A stretch of DNA of 64,000 bases from Paenibacillus fonticola DSM 21315. Its GTDB lineage: Bacteria > Bacillota > Bacilli > Paenibacillales > Paenibacillaceae. The position numbers and the translations under genes are program-made. Numbering within the stretch: the stretch's first letter is position 1; each line of letters begins with the position of its first letter. This document shows positions 28,740 through 37,933 of the stretch, in pieces. The stretch spans positions 2,951-66,950 of the forward strand of contig NZ_KB907245.1 of the NCBI RefSeq assembly GCF_000381905.1. The letters are read 5' to 3'. Below the pieces are notes generated by a model. The model worked only from the letters and a program-made list of their open reading frames with translations. It was not told the origin of the DNA and searched no databases.

Positions 28740-30053
28740 ATGAACCGGATTCAATCAGAACGTTTATACGAAGAAGCACTCAAGCATATTGTCGGTGGCG
28801 TCAACAGCCCCTCCCGCTCGTTTAAAGCGGTTGGGGGCGGGGCGCCCGTTTTTATGAACAAAGCGTCGGGCTCCCATTTTTGGGACGTAGACGGCAACCG
28901 CTATGTCGATTATTTAGGCGCGTACGGCCCGATCATTACCGGCCATGCCCATCCCCATCTGACCCGGGCGATTCAGGAAGCCGCTGCAAACGGAACATTA
29001 TACGGTACGCCAACGGAGCTGGAAATCAAGCTGGCAAAAATGCTGAAGTCCCAGATTCCTTCAATGGACAAGGTCCGTTTCGTCAACTCCGGCACCGAAG
29101 CGGTAATGACAACGATCCGTGTTGCCCGTGCCTATACTAAAAGAAATAAGATCATTAAATTCGCCGGCTGCTACCATGGTCATTCCGACCTCGTGCTCGT
29201 GGCGGCTGGATCGGGGCCTTCCACGCTCGGCATTCCCGACAGCGCGGGCATCCCGACCAGTATCGCCCACGAGGTGATCACCGTACCGTTTAACGATGCC
29301 GGAGCGCTTCAGGCCGCCCTGAACAAATGGGGCGACGATGTTGCGGCGGTAATGGTCGAGCCGATTGTCGGCAACTTCGGCATGGTCATGCCCAAGGAAG
29401 GCTTTCTGGAGGAATTGTGCAGGCTCGCCCGCCAGTACGGCGCCCTTGTCATCTACGACGAGGTGATCACCGCCTTCCGCTTCCATTACGGCTCGGCCCA
29501 GACGTTTACCGGCCTCGCCAATCACGAGGCGATCCGGCCCGACTTGACCGCGCTGGGAAAAATCATCGGCGGCGGTCTGCCGATCGGCGCATACGGCGGT
29601 ACGAAGGAGGTCATGGAGCAGGTTGCCCCGCTCGGCCCGGCCTATCAGGCCGGTACCATGGCCGGTAACCCAGCCTCCATTTCCGCCGGAATCGCCTGCC
29701 TGGAAGTGCTCCAAGGCGCAGGCGTTTACGAGGAAATGGAACGGCTTGCCGTCAAGCTGACGGACGGCCTGGCCGATTCCGCCCGCCGCAGCGGCGTCCC
29801 GCTCACGATCAATCGGATCGCCGGGTCGTTCTCAACACATTTCTGCGATCACCCGGTTACAAACTATGAAGAGGCGCAAAATACGGATAGTGAAATGTTC
29901 GCTGCCTTTTTCCGGGCGATGCTGAATCGGGGAGTCAACCTTGCGCCTTCCAAATACGAGGCCTGGTTCTTGACGACAGCTCATACCGATGAAGACATCG
30001 ATTTCACACTCGACGCTGCGGAAGCATCCTTCCGCGAAATCGCAGCCCAATAA
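28740..30053 (+). CDS. hemL: Glutamate-1-semialdehyde 2,1-aminomutase
   Basis: 437 residues from the ATG at 28740 (AAAGGAAG 10 bases upstream). Class III PLP aminotransferase fold: [19 protein letters not shown], the cofactor-stacking region [19 protein letters not shown], and the Schiff-base lysine in [19 protein letters not shown]. It makes 5-aminolevulinate in the C5 pathway of tetrapyrrole synthesis. It stands apart from other hem genes, so it may be a second copy (GsaB-like). Confidence 0.93.
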   Translation: MNRIQSERLYEEALKHIVGGVNSPSRSFKAVGGGAPVFMNKASGSHFWDVDGNRYVDYLGAYGPIITGHAHPHLTRAIQEAAANGTLYGTPTELEIKLAKMLKSQIPSMDKVRFVNSGTEAVMTTIRVARAYTKRNKIIKFAGCYHGHSDLVLVAAGSGPSTLGIPDSAGIPTSIAHEVITVPFNDAGALQAALNKWGDDVAAVMVEPIVGNFGMVMPKEGFLEELCRLARQYGALVIYDEVITAFRFHYGSAQTFTGLANHEAIRPDLTALGKIIGGGLPIGAYGGTKEVMEQVAPLGPAYQAGTMAGNPASISAGIACLEVLQGAGVYEEMERLAVKLTDGLADSARRSGVPLTINRIAGSFSTHFCDHPVTNYEEAQNTDSEMFAAFFRAMLNRGVNLAPSKYEAWFLTTAHTDEDIDFTLDAAEASFREIAAQ

Positions 30054-30176
30054 AATCAGCTTGCATACAACCAAATTCATATGCAGCAATAACTTATCTA
30101 TCTCGTCGTAAAAGAAGGACGGTTCCCGCATTCAATGAACTGCTTCTCACAAAACAGGTTTTATTTTACCTGCACT

Positions 30177-30213
30177 TGTAAGGGAGCATATCACAAGCGG
30201 GGCCGCCCTTTTT
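30177..30213 (+). terminator. Possible terminator after hemL
   Basis: AAGGGAGC ... GCCCTTTTTAATTT: a short stem with one bulge before a T-run, about 125 bases past the hemL stop. Confidence 0.35.
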
Positions 30214-30242
30214 AATTTAAATGATAGCTGATGCCGGAACGC

Positions 30243-31559
30243 TTATAAATTTATAAATACCGTCTTGGTCTTTTCTACATATTGCACATCCAAACCTAAT
30301 CCTTGCGCAAGCAGGGCCAGCGGAACATAAGTTTTCGATTCCTGGCCGATTTTGTTCAAAAAGGCCGGACTCGCCGTTGGCACGGATTTCCCTCCCGTTA
30401 CAATTGTGCTGGAGCCGACCGGAATGACGACCTTTCGTCCGCCGTATGTAACCGTAGCTGTGCTGCTGCGATTATCCCATTGGGATTCCGCACCAATCGC
30501 ATCTGTAATATCTTTAATGGCCAGGAAGGTCTGATTGTTCCGAAGCACCGGCTTATAGGGCGTCTGCAGCTTCTTACCTTTTATGACGACGTTAACGGGC
30601 ACTCCGTCCCGCAAAGCTTCTGTCTCGCGATAGCTCCCCCACACTTCCTTGGCCACAACTTTGGCAATCGCTTCATAGCCCGCCTGATTAGGATGAATAT
30701 CACCTCCGGGGAAAATGTGAGTAAACACAATCTCCCGCCCCTTAAACACCTCAGCCACATGCGCTGCCTTTACCAGTTTGCCCAATGTAGTGAATTCGGC
30801 CGCAATCCCTTCTACTGCCCCCGTAAAGCTGTTTGCCGCGCTCTGCAGTTGGCTGTAGATGGTCCCTCCGATTATTTTCGGTATAGGCTGATATTGATCC
30901 ATCAAAATAATTTGCGCTTCTGGATTTATTTCATTGAGAGCCCGGATTACTTCTCGAACGTTAAAAATATAGGCATTCAGCAGATCTTCTCCCTTGGCTT
31001 CTATCTCAGCGATACTGTAATCATAATCATCCACATCTGAAATCAGCTGATACAGATCATTGCCGCCAATCGTAATCGTAATCAGATCCGCCCGTTCGAT
31101 ATTCGCTCTCGCCTCGGCAATTTCCGATGCCAGCACAGATATTCGAGGATCTGGCACTCCTCGCTGGATCGCCTCGGCCTTCACTGGTTTACCGCTCCCA
31201 ATCGCGGTTACGTAATTTTTCAGTCCTTCGCTGGTCAGACCCAAGATGCCGTAGTTAAACGTCTTTGTCCGCCCGTAGTACAGGCCCTGCTCCCTCAAAC
31301 GCTCCACATAGCCGTAAGGAGTGCTTTGCGCGGTCATTCCCGGCTCATAGCCAGCACTAATGGAATCGCCAAGGGCAACGATATTGTAATCCTTCTGGCG
31401 TACGGCAATCGGTAAAGCTTGCTCGCCGCGGGCCTTCTCTGCCGCCAGAAGCGCGGATGCCCCGGCCAGGATATTTGCCGGAAAAGAAAGCAGCAGCGCG
31501 AATACAAGCAACCCTGTCAGAGCGTGGCATATACCGTATTTATTTTTGAACAATTTCAA
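30243..31559 (-). CDS. Secreted SGNH/GDSL hydrolase with stalk domain
   Basis: 438 residues with a TTG start preceded by GAGGAG. A signal peptide (hydrophobic ALTGLLVFALLLSFPANILA) is followed by an SGNH esterase/lipase domain: catalytic Ser in NIVALGDSISAGYEPG, Gly block, Asn in TIGGNDLYQL, and the Asp-His pair in GDIHPNQAGYEAIA. A C-terminal stalk domain (about 340-438, with NNQTFLAIKDITDAIGAESQWD) probably binds the wall. Substrate unknown; an acetyl-esterase role on wall polymers is possible. Confidence 0.88.
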   Translation of the reverse strand: MKLFKNKYGICHALTGLLVFALLLSFPANILAGASALLAAEKARGEQALPIAVRQKDYNIVALGDSISAGYEPGMTAQSTPYGYVERLREQGLYYGRTKTFNYGILGLTSEGLKNYVTAIGSGKPVKAEAIQRGVPDPRISVLASEIAEARANIERADLITITIGGNDLYQLISDVDDYDYSIAEIEAKGEDLLNAYIFNVREVIRALNEINPEAQIILMDQYQPIPKIIGGTIYSQLQSAANSFTGAVEGIAAEFTTLGKLVKAAHVAEVFKGREIVFTHIFPGGDIHPNQAGYEAIAKVVAKEVWGSYRETEALRDGVPVNVVIKGKKLQTPYKPVLRNNQTFLAIKDITDAIGAESQWDNRSSTATVTYGGRKVVIPVGSSTIVTGGKSVPTASPAFLNKIGQESKTYVPLALLAQGLGLDVQYVEKTKTVFINL

Positions 31560-31576
31560 CTCAACTCCTCGTCACA

Positions 31577-31612
31577 CAAAAAGCCGGTGTAACAACCAAA
31601 TCCAGCCGGCTT
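31577..31612 (-). terminator. Terminator of the 84-residue protein gene
   Basis: On the minus strand AAGCCGG, an 18-base loop and CCGGCTT, followed by a T-run, about 70 bases after the stop at 31682. Confidence 0.7.
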
Positions 31613-31681
31613 CACACTTGCACTGCTATTTGGCCGGACCGATGCGGAACAGCCACGTTTAGCAAAAAACAAGGGCCCGAA

Positions 31682-31936
31682 TTAATCAGAGCCCTTCCCG
31701 CCACGTCCTGATTTCTTTAAATACTCATCGTAGCGGCCATCAAGCTCTTTGGCCATGCTCCGATACTTGATGGTTTCCTCTACGATCGGATCAAGCTCCG
31801 TCTGAATACGGATTTCGTATTTGTATGGAAGACTTTTGCGGCCTTCCTCAAGACGTTCTTCTTCGCTCTTCTCTTCGGCATCGCTTAGCAGCCCGCTAAG
31901 CTCTTCCTCCAAACGCTTCTCGTTATTTTCACTCAT
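31682..31936 (-). CDS. Small acidic hypothetical protein
   Basis: 84 residues from the ATG at 31936 (AAGGGTG upstream). It is highly charged, with Glu/Lys/Arg-rich helical stretches such as RLEEELSGLLSDAEEKSEEERLEE, then KYEIRIQTELDPIVEETIKY and a basic Gly tail. There is no signal peptide or membrane segment. It has its own terminator. The family is not recognised; good ribosome site and codon use support it as real. Confidence 0.6.
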   Translation of the reverse strand: MSENNEKRLEEELSGLLSDAEEKSEEERLEEGRKSLPYKYEIRIQTELDPIVEETIKYRSMAKELDGRYDEYLKKSGRGGKGSD

Positions 31937-32059
31937 TCTGGGACACCCTTTCATCGTTGGATTACCAATGTACTAAGGAATTTCAGAACTAGTGTCTGCT
32001 AACAACGGCTCCAGCTATCCTCCGACACGGAAAATAAAGTTTGCCAGAAAGCGTAATAC

Positions 32060-32917
32060 TTACTTCAAAATGCCAGTAGCCTCTGCTGCCTTTAAGGATT
32101 CGAGCATTTCACCGTGAATTTTGCCGTTTGTGGCCACAAGATGCTTCACGCCGAGATGATAGGGATTTCCCTCCGTATCCGTCACGGTTCCTCCCGATTC
32201 CTTCACCAGCAAGGCACCTGCCGCCACATCCCATACATTCAGCCCGATTTCATAATACCCGCTAAGACGTCCTGCTGCTACATAAGCAAGATGAAGCGCG
32301 GCCGAGCCACCGGCTCTTATACTGCGTGTCTGCATGGCAAGCGCGTTAATGCCCTTCATATTCGTTGGCAGGGCAAATTGGCGGTCCGGATTAAAGCCAA
32401 CGGCTACTACGCTGCTGGACAGATCCGCATCCTCCGATACGTGGGTCGGGTTGCCGTGCACGTATGCCCCTTTCCCTTTCTCGGCCACAAACAACTCATC
32501 ACGGAGCGGATCATAAATCACACCGACGACCACTTCGCCTCGATAAGCCAATGCGAGCGATACGCAGAAGAATGGAAAGCCATGTACGAAATTAGTCGTG
32601 CCATCTACCGGATCCACGATCCACAAATAGTCCGAAGTACTCGCTTTGGCCAAAGCTTCCGCTGAAGCATCGGCGCCTGGCGGCATACCTTCTTCCCCCA
32701 ATATTTCATGATCGGGAAAATGAGTAAGAATCAGCTTGCGGATCATTAGCTCCGCACCCTTATCCACATCCGTCACCAAATCCTGTGGGGATAGCTTCGT
32801 ATCGAGTTGCTTATACGTGCCAAGCCTGCTCTTAATCCATTCACCAGCTTTGGAGGCCGAGTTAATAGCTACAGCTGTCGGACTTTTACTGCCCACCACG
32901 TTGTCGTTTGGTTCCAC
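32060..32917 (-). CDS. Inositol monophosphatase family protein
   Basis: 285 residues with a GTG start. The family metal site is complete: Glu in ILGEEG, DPVDGTTNF (residues about 98-106) and the late Asp in GLNVWDVAAGALLV. Such enzymes dephosphorylate inositol phosphate or related sugar phosphates, 3'-phosphoadenosine phosphate or NADP. The particular substrate cannot be told. It is a single gene between the small acidic protein and fabI. Confidence 0.88.
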   Translation of the reverse strand: MEPNDNVVGSKSPTAVAINSASKAGEWIKSRLGTYKQLDTKLSPQDLVTDVDKGAELMIRKLILTHFPDHEILGEEGMPPGADASAEALAKASTSDYLWIVDPVDGTTNFVHGFPFFCVSLALAYRGEVVVGVIYDPLRDELFVAEKGKGAYVHGNPTHVSEDADLSSSVVAVGFNPDRQFALPTNMKGINALAMQTRSIRAGGSAALHLAYVAAGRLSGYYEIGLNVWDVAAGALLVKESGGTVTDTEGNPYHLGVKHLVATNGKIHGEMLESLKAAEATGILK

Positions 32918-33056
32918 TAATGTTCACTCTACTTTCTATCTTAATCTTGTAATCTGCTCTTGATAAAACTATACGCCTTGAGGATCATAAAGTTGCATCC
33001 TTTTACCCCGCCCTGACTGCAATCGGGCAGCTTGACCGAAATGTCCTTCCTTATGC

Positions 33057-33100
33057 AAAAAGCCCGTAACCAGCACAGGACAAGCACCTGACAGCCGGGA
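33057..33100 (-). terminator. Probable terminator after fabI
   Basis: On the minus strand a stem bounded by CCCG and CGGG with inner CAGG/CCTG pairing is followed by CTTTTTGCAT, about 25 bases past the fabI stop. Confidence 0.55.
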
Positions 33101-33126
33101 ACGAACTTTCCTTATCATGTAAGCAA

Positions 33127-33897
33127 TTATGCACCGACGATGTTGTATCCGCCGTCGACAAATATAACTTCTCCAGTAATACCGCGAGACAGGTGACTGA
33201 GCAGGAACATTGCCGTATCGCCCACTTCTGCGGTTTCTGTCGTTTTGCGCAGAGGTGCTTTCTCTTCAACCTGCTTCAAAATCGAGTTGAAATCGCTGAT
33301 GCCTTTAGCAGCGAGCGTACGGATGGGTCCGGCAGAAATCGCATTTACACGGATATTCTTCGGTCCAAGATCGTTCGCTAAATAGCGGACAGAAGCTTCC
33401 AGAGCTGCTTTGGCTACACCCATAACGTTATAGTTGCGCATGACACGCTCTGACCCCATATAAGTCATCGTCATAATGCTGCCGCCTTCTGTCATGAGCG
33501 GGGCAAGACGCTTTGATACGGCCACGAGCGAGTATACGCTAATATCGTTGGCCAGCGCAAAACCTTCACGGGACGTGTCCGCAAATTCTCCCGCCAAATC
33601 CTCCGCCTTCGCAAAGGCAATGCTGTGTACAACGCCATGCAGCACGCCGAATTCACCTTTCAGCGTATCGGCCAGTCTATCGATTTCCTCATCGACAGTG
33701 ACGTTACATGGAAGAATAAGCGAGTTAGGAATCGTTTCGGCCAGCTTGCGCACCCGGCCCTCCACGCGCTCACTCTCGTATGTAAACGCCAAGCGGGCAC
33801 CCTGTTCAGCCAAGCTTTGAGCAATCGCCCATGCGATGCTGCGATCGTTGGCAACGCCCATTACAATAATATTTTTACCTGCCAGTAATTCTCCCAT
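33127..33897 (-). CDS. fabI: Enoyl-[acyl-carrier-protein] reductase (NADH), FabI
   Basis: 256 residues from the ATG at 33897, preceded by GGAGGT. NAD-binding IIVMGVANDRSIAWAIA and the FabI catalytic Tyr-x6-Lys, YNVMGVAK, are seen, followed by SAGPIRTLAAKGI. It carries out the last reduction of each fatty-acid elongation round and is the target of triclosan-type inhibitors. I see no FapR-like palindrome upstream. Confidence 0.95.
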   Translation of the reverse strand: MGELLAGKNIIVMGVANDRSIAWAIAQSLAEQGARLAFTYESERVEGRVRKLAETIPNSLILPCNVTVDEEIDRLADTLKGEFGVLHGVVHSIAFAKAEDLAGEFADTSREGFALANDISVYSLVAVSKRLAPLMTEGGSIMTMTYMGSERVMRNYNVMGVAKAALEASVRYLANDLGPKNIRVNAISAGPIRTLAAKGISDFNSILKQVEEKAPLRKTTETAEVGDTAMFLLSHLSRGITGEVIFVDGGYNIVGA

Positions 33898-34021
33898 AGT
33901 AGAACCTACCTCCAACTAACACTGTATTTTTGTTTACTTCATTTTGCTCAGCTTATATTGCTGTTTCTTATTTTTGTTCAACTTACCTTATTTCGGCTGC
34001 TTTTTCAAGCAATAACCGGCG

Positions 34022-35023
34022 TTAAGGGACAATTCGGACACATGCTTCATTCAAAATATGAACTCCGTCGCCCTCATATTGACGCAGGTCCTCCATCAGC
34101 TTAAAAAGGGCGCCATCCTTCAATTTCGCTTCGAGCATCACATCAATCCGATCGGTTGAAGCTGCGATCGAACGTAGAAAATCAAGCAAAGGTGAAACGT
34201 TGACATGGTCTGCATGCCCTCTGGGGTCGCTCATGCTTTTGGGACTAGAGGCGTGAATTTTCGGCGGAAGCGGCTCTTCTCCTTGTGAATCCGCCTGTGC
34301 AAATGGCGACTGCCACGTATTCATTATACGCGGCCACAAGTCCGTCGGTTGTTCTCCCTCATTGTTCACCCACTGATGATGAATATCGAGCACCATCGGT
34401 ATTCCGAGCGACTCACACAGCGCAAGCGTCTCTGGAGCATTAAACGTCTTATCGTCGTTCTCGAAGGTCAGCCTCTGCTTAATACGGCTTGGGAGAGACG
34501 CAACATTCTCTTTAAAGCGGCCGGCGGCCGACTGCTTATCTCCATATGCACCGCCAACGTGAATGTTGTTCTTCGCCCGTGCGTCCAAGCCCATCGCATC
34601 GAGCATCGCCACATGATGGCAAAGATCGCGGATGGAGCTTTGCAGCACCTCCGGACGCGGCGTGCTTAGCACCGTAAAGTGATCCGGATGAAACGAAACG
34701 CGCATGCGATGCTGTTTAACATAATCACCTACGGCTTTAAAGGATGCTTCGAGCGCATTGTACGGGTCCCAATCCACTAAAGCTTCGTGCGTCGCCAACG
34801 GCAACAGCTTGGAGGAAAAGCGGTAGACCTTAATATCATTCGCCTCGTTATGCCGCAATAGCCGGAGCGTATTGTGCAAATTTTCCGCCGAGATCGCCTC
34901 CAAACGGCGTATAGCTGCCGCTCGGTCACTCAGACCGCTGAACGTCTTGTAAGTCATAGTTTTGGATGGAGAAGCGTTCTTTACGACCGTTGACATGGCT
35001 ACGTATCCGAAGCGAACAATCAA
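34022..35023 (-). CDS. uvsE: UV damage endonuclease UvsE
   Basis: 333 residues with a TTG start giving MIVRFGYVAMS, the usual UvsE beginning. TIM-barrel enzyme with metal ligands in RVSFHPDHFTVL, NIHVGGAYGDK, LTFENDDKTF, PMVLDIHHQW and DVMLEAKLKD. It nicks DNA 5' of UV photoproducts and abasic sites. Its start overlaps the stop of the small upstream gene by 4 bases, so the two are coupled. Confidence 0.93.
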   Translation of the reverse strand: MIVRFGYVAMSTVVKNASPSKTMTYKTFSGLSDRAAAIRRLEAISAENLHNTLRLLRHNEANDIKVYRFSSKLLPLATHEALVDWDPYNALEASFKAVGDYVKQHRMRVSFHPDHFTVLSTPRPEVLQSSIRDLCHHVAMLDAMGLDARAKNNIHVGGAYGDKQSAAGRFKENVASLPSRIKQRLTFENDDKTFNAPETLALCESLGIPMVLDIHHQWVNNEGEQPTDLWPRIMNTWQSPFAQADSQGEEPLPPKIHASSPKSMSDPRGHADHVNVSPLLDFLRSIAASTDRIDVMLEAKLKDGALFKLMEDLRQYEGDGVHILNEACVRIVP

Positions 35024-35343
35024 ATGGAGTCCACATCCCCGAAGAACATTTCATGCGCAAGCGCTGTCTGCACAGCAGATTCCTGCTCTGTCAATTGACG
35101 AACAAGCTGCAGTTCCACCGATGTCACTTCATCTCCGTTAAAATTAATTTCCGATACGCAGGCGGTAATTTTGACGATCGCCACAGCCTTGTTATCCGGT
35201 GAATAAGCAATCACCTTTTGCCCGGTTGGGTACACCCGCAGCCCTTCCTTGAGCATTTTTCCGCGCCCATACTCGAGAAGCTCATAAAGCTCCTGCTCCT
35301 TCTTGAATTTACATACTGAATTGAATTCGGTTTGAAAGCCCAT
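35020..35343 (-). CDS. Conserved hypothetical protein upstream of uvsE
   Basis: 107 residues from the ATG at 35343, preceded by AAAGGAAG. It is a cytoplasmic-looking mixed alpha/beta protein, beginning MGFQTEFNSVCKF and containing GLRVYPTGQKVIAY and VAIVKITACVSEI. The shape recalls small DUF2584-like Bacillus proteins, but I am not sure of that. It is coupled to uvsE by a 4-base overlap. Confidence 0.7.
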   Translation of the reverse strand: MGFQTEFNSVCKFKKEQELYELLEYGRGKMLKEGLRVYPTGQKVIAYSPDNKAVAIVKITACVSEINFNGDEVTSVELQLVRQLTEQESAVQTALAHEMFFGDVDSI

Positions 35344-35418
35344 AGCTCTACTTCCTTTCCATCTCCGTAATCGTTCGCCGCCCATTCTGCCTGGACGGAG
35401 AGCAAATCGTGCCCGGTT

Positions 35419-36516
35419 TTACTGCACACCATTTTCAAAGTTAAGATTTTGTCTGACCTCGTACCGCTCCAGTGCCAGTTCAATCAACCGGTCTAGCAGC
35501 ATTTCATAGGAAAGACCTGTCTCCCGCCAAAGTAACGGATACATACTGTATGGAGTAAATCCTGGCATCGTGTTTACTTCGTTGATCCATACAGTTTGGT
35601 CGGATTTTTTTACGAAAAAATCTGCCCGGCACAACCCGTTGCCAGAAATCGCTTTAAATGCTTTGACGGCTAAGTCCCGAATCTCTTCCGCGAGCTCCGT
35701 ATCCAGCTCGGCTGGAATTAGCATTTGCGATTTGCCATCCAGATATTTAGCCTGGTAGTCGTAATATTCACTGGAGGACACAATCTCGCCCGGCACCGAT
35801 GACAAAGGCTCCTCGTTGCCGAGTACACCGACCTCCACTTCACGGGCATCTACAAATTCCTCGACGATCACTTTAATGTCGTAACGGAGCGCTATCGCTA
35901 TGGAGCTTAATAGCTCCTCTCGCGTTCTCGCTTTGGATATCCCTACGCTGGAGCCCAAGTTGGCCGGTTTGACAAAGCAAGGATAACGGAGCTTCTCTTC
36001 TATTCCCTGTACGATCGCGTGACTGTCACGCTCCCATTCCGATGCTGTGAAATAGCAGTATTCACACTGGGCAAGCCCCGCCTCTGCGAACAGCTTCTTC
36101 ATAATCACTTTGTCCATACCAGCGGCTGACGCTAATACACCGGCACCTACGTAAGGCAGATTCGCGATTTCAAACAATCCTTGAATCGTGCCGTCTTCCC
36201 CATACGTTCCGTGCAGCAGCGGGAATACAACGTCAAGTGTGCTATGGCCGGTGGATAGCTTTTCGAACAGCATGTTAATCGCCGCGGACGTGTTATGCGC
36301 TCCGTTCTCCAGCTTCAGCTCCTCTAAAGCCGAAAATGGACCGGTCAGCTTGCTGCCTACCCGCCATTCCCCGCTCTTCGTAATATAAAAAGGAATTAAT
36401 TCGTACTTCTCGTAGTTAAATGCCTGTGAAACCGCCAGAGCCGTTTGCAGCGATACTTCATGCTCCCCGGATTTACCGCCGTAAATAAGTCCGACGGTTA
36501 ATTTGTCTTGTCCCAT
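35419..36516 (-). CDS. ddl: D-alanine--D-alanine ligase
   Basis: 365 residues. ATP-grasp enzyme: GLIYGGKSGEHEVSL at the N-terminus, LHGTYGEDGTIQG, PCFVKPANLGSSVGISKA, and the metal site LCRADFFVKKSDQTVWINEVNTMPGFT (contiguous in the protein; key residues D and E/N). KYLDGKSQ at the omega loop has the Tyr/Lys-type pattern of D-Ala-D-Ala ligases rather than the VanA-type His. It makes the dipeptide used in peptidoglycan precursors. AAAGAGGTTTATC precedes the ATG. Confidence 0.94.
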   Translation of the reverse strand: MGQDKLTVGLIYGGKSGEHEVSLQTALAVSQAFNYEKYELIPFYITKSGEWRVGSKLTGPFSALEELKLENGAHNTSAAINMLFEKLSTGHSTLDVVFPLLHGTYGEDGTIQGLFEIANLPYVGAGVLASAAGMDKVIMKKLFAEAGLAQCEYCYFTASEWERDSHAIVQGIEEKLRYPCFVKPANLGSSVGISKARTREELLSSIAIALRYDIKVIVEEFVDAREVEVGVLGNEEPLSSVPGEIVSSSEYYDYQAKYLDGKSQMLIPAELDTELAEEIRDLAVKAFKAISGNGLCRADFFVKKSDQTVWINEVNTMPGFTPYSMYPLLWRETGLSYEMLLDRLIELALERYEVRQNLNFENGVQ

Positions 36517-36721
36517 GATAAACCTCTTTCTTTGATAGTCATTGATTGCCGCGCTGGCCTCATGTCAAAAGAAAAACGTCCATCGACGTACTTTCTAAGA
36601 AGACAAACCGCAATTCATCTACCGACGTCTTCTCTAAGAAGACAGACCATGATAAGCGGTAATTTTCTTGCGATGATAAAATTGTTCCAGCTCTCCTGAA
36701 AATTTATTAATTCAATAATCT

Positions 36722-37726
36722 TCAGAAATAATCCGCAATCCGGAAAAAACGATAAAGGGTGTTCTCCGTCCAGGCATATGAATCCCGGTAATCCCAGTAA
36801 CGGTGCTTACTTGGAGTCGTATGCGCATTTACAAGCGGCATGCCGCCCGCATCGAACGCGGTCACAATCGTGCTGTGCTGAAAACCGCCGTCTCCATCCC
36901 AATCATAAATGATGACATCTCCCAACTGGAGCTGTTCGGGCCTTTCCACGGCCTCTGCCCGGAGTCCTGATTTACTGTAGGTCAGCAGGCGTTCTAAGGC
37001 ATTCGCCACAGACCAGCTGTAGCTCCATGCTTCCCGGCCGCCAACATACCCTTTGTACCACCAGCCGGATTCCCTTTTTCCAGTATAGTTTATTGGGGCT
37101 CCTCCTGCAAAGAGACACTGGGATATATAATTGGTGCAATCTACTTCAAAAGCGGAAAATTCCGGGTTAAAACTCTCCCACCAGCGGTCGGCGTACAATA
37201 CAGCGTCCTCGCGGCGGTAAGCTGTGCTTCGCGAAGCCCCACCTCCAAGCACCTTCCTATTCAGGTAGGGTCCCGGCAATGAACCGCGTTCCCGCCCCTC
37301 CCACTCGCCTGGACTGTCGGGCAGCTTAAGAGGAATATGGCGCTCTGCCACGGGCTGGTCGATTCGTGTAATGATCCATTCATTTCCATCCCGCTGAAGC
37401 GTCAGACGCTGCCTGTCGATGATCTCCTCCTGGTGGCGGGCGCCTCCCTTCTCATAATTCGTTTTGCGGGCTAACTGCAGCTCGATCTCCACTTCGCCGC
37501 TGCGGCTCTCAATTTCCCGCAACAGCCTGGCCCTGGTCTCGCTTCGCAGCGGAGTCGCGCCGCGTTCCTTATACCACTCCTGAAGCTTCCGCTTCCGCTC
37601 GCCACGGCGGAGCAAATATTGTAAATCAGCCACAATGGCGTCATCATTTCGGGGACGATAATCCACCTCATCCTGATTATGCTGGTTCACGTACAAGGAT
37701 AACGTTCTTCTCCAATCATCGTTCAA
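36722..37726 (-). CDS. Amidase-domain (Amidase_6) protein
   Basis: 334 residues with a TTG start after GAGGAGGGG. The first 160 residues are a charged helical region. The C-terminal half is a papain-like amidase domain with Cys in VDCTNYISQCLFAGG, His in GGFQHSTIVTAF and a late Asn/Asp in NAHTTPSKHRYWDY. The family includes spore and wall-related proteins of spore formers. No signal peptide is evident, so it may act inside the cell or forespore (inference). Confidence 0.82.
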   Translation of the reverse strand: MNDDWRRTLSLYVNQHNQDEVDYRPRNDDAIVADLQYLLRRGERKRKLQEWYKERGATPLRSETRARLLREIESRSGEVEIELQLARKTNYEKGGARHQEEIIDRQRLTLQRDGNEWIITRIDQPVAERHIPLKLPDSPGEWEGRERGSLPGPYLNRKVLGGGASRSTAYRREDAVLYADRWWESFNPEFSAFEVDCTNYISQCLFAGGAPINYTGKRESGWWYKGYVGGREAWSYSWSVANALERLLTYSKSGLRAEAVERPEQLQLGDVIIYDWDGDGGFQHSTIVTAFDAGGMPLVNAHTTPSKHRYWDYRDSYAWTENTLYRFFRIADYF

Positions 37727-37846
37727 TTCAATCCCCTCCTCATCATTTCCATTTATATGAGAGAAGTGGATTGAGTATGTACCGGAAAAACTTGCTCAGT
37801 AGGCGTCCTGCCTTAGAAAAACAAGCGTTCTGCCAACAAAAAGTTC

Positions 37847-37875
37847 TTTACTCCCAACAAGGAGGACGGTATACT
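37847..37875 (+). promoter_or_regulatory. Sigma-A promoter of acnA
   Basis: TTTACT, 17 bases, TATACT. The start site would be near 37882, some 50 bases before the acnA start codon. Confidence 0.6.
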
Positions 37876-37901
37876 TAATGTAGTGATATTTTTTGAAATA
37901 G

Positions 37902-37920
37902 TGTTTCATCTAGTGAAACA
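37902..37920. promoter_or_regulatory. Palindrome before acnA, candidate IclR-family operator
   Basis: TGTTTCA-TCTAG-TGAAACA, perfect 7-bp arms, just downstream of the predicted start site and directly before AGGAGG. The core GTTTCA-N5-TGAAAC recurs upstream of the IclR gene at 44594-44610. It could also form an RNA hairpin next to the ribosome site. Confidence 0.6.
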
Positions 37921-37933
37921 AGGAGGTTCATTC

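Noticed and set aside
28719..28740. Longer hemL start (TTG at 28719)
   Set aside because: It lies on the ribosome site itself; the ATG at 28740 has the right spacing to AAAGGAAG.
29061..29714. 217-codon minus-strand ORF
   Set aside because: Antisense to hemL, no family features.
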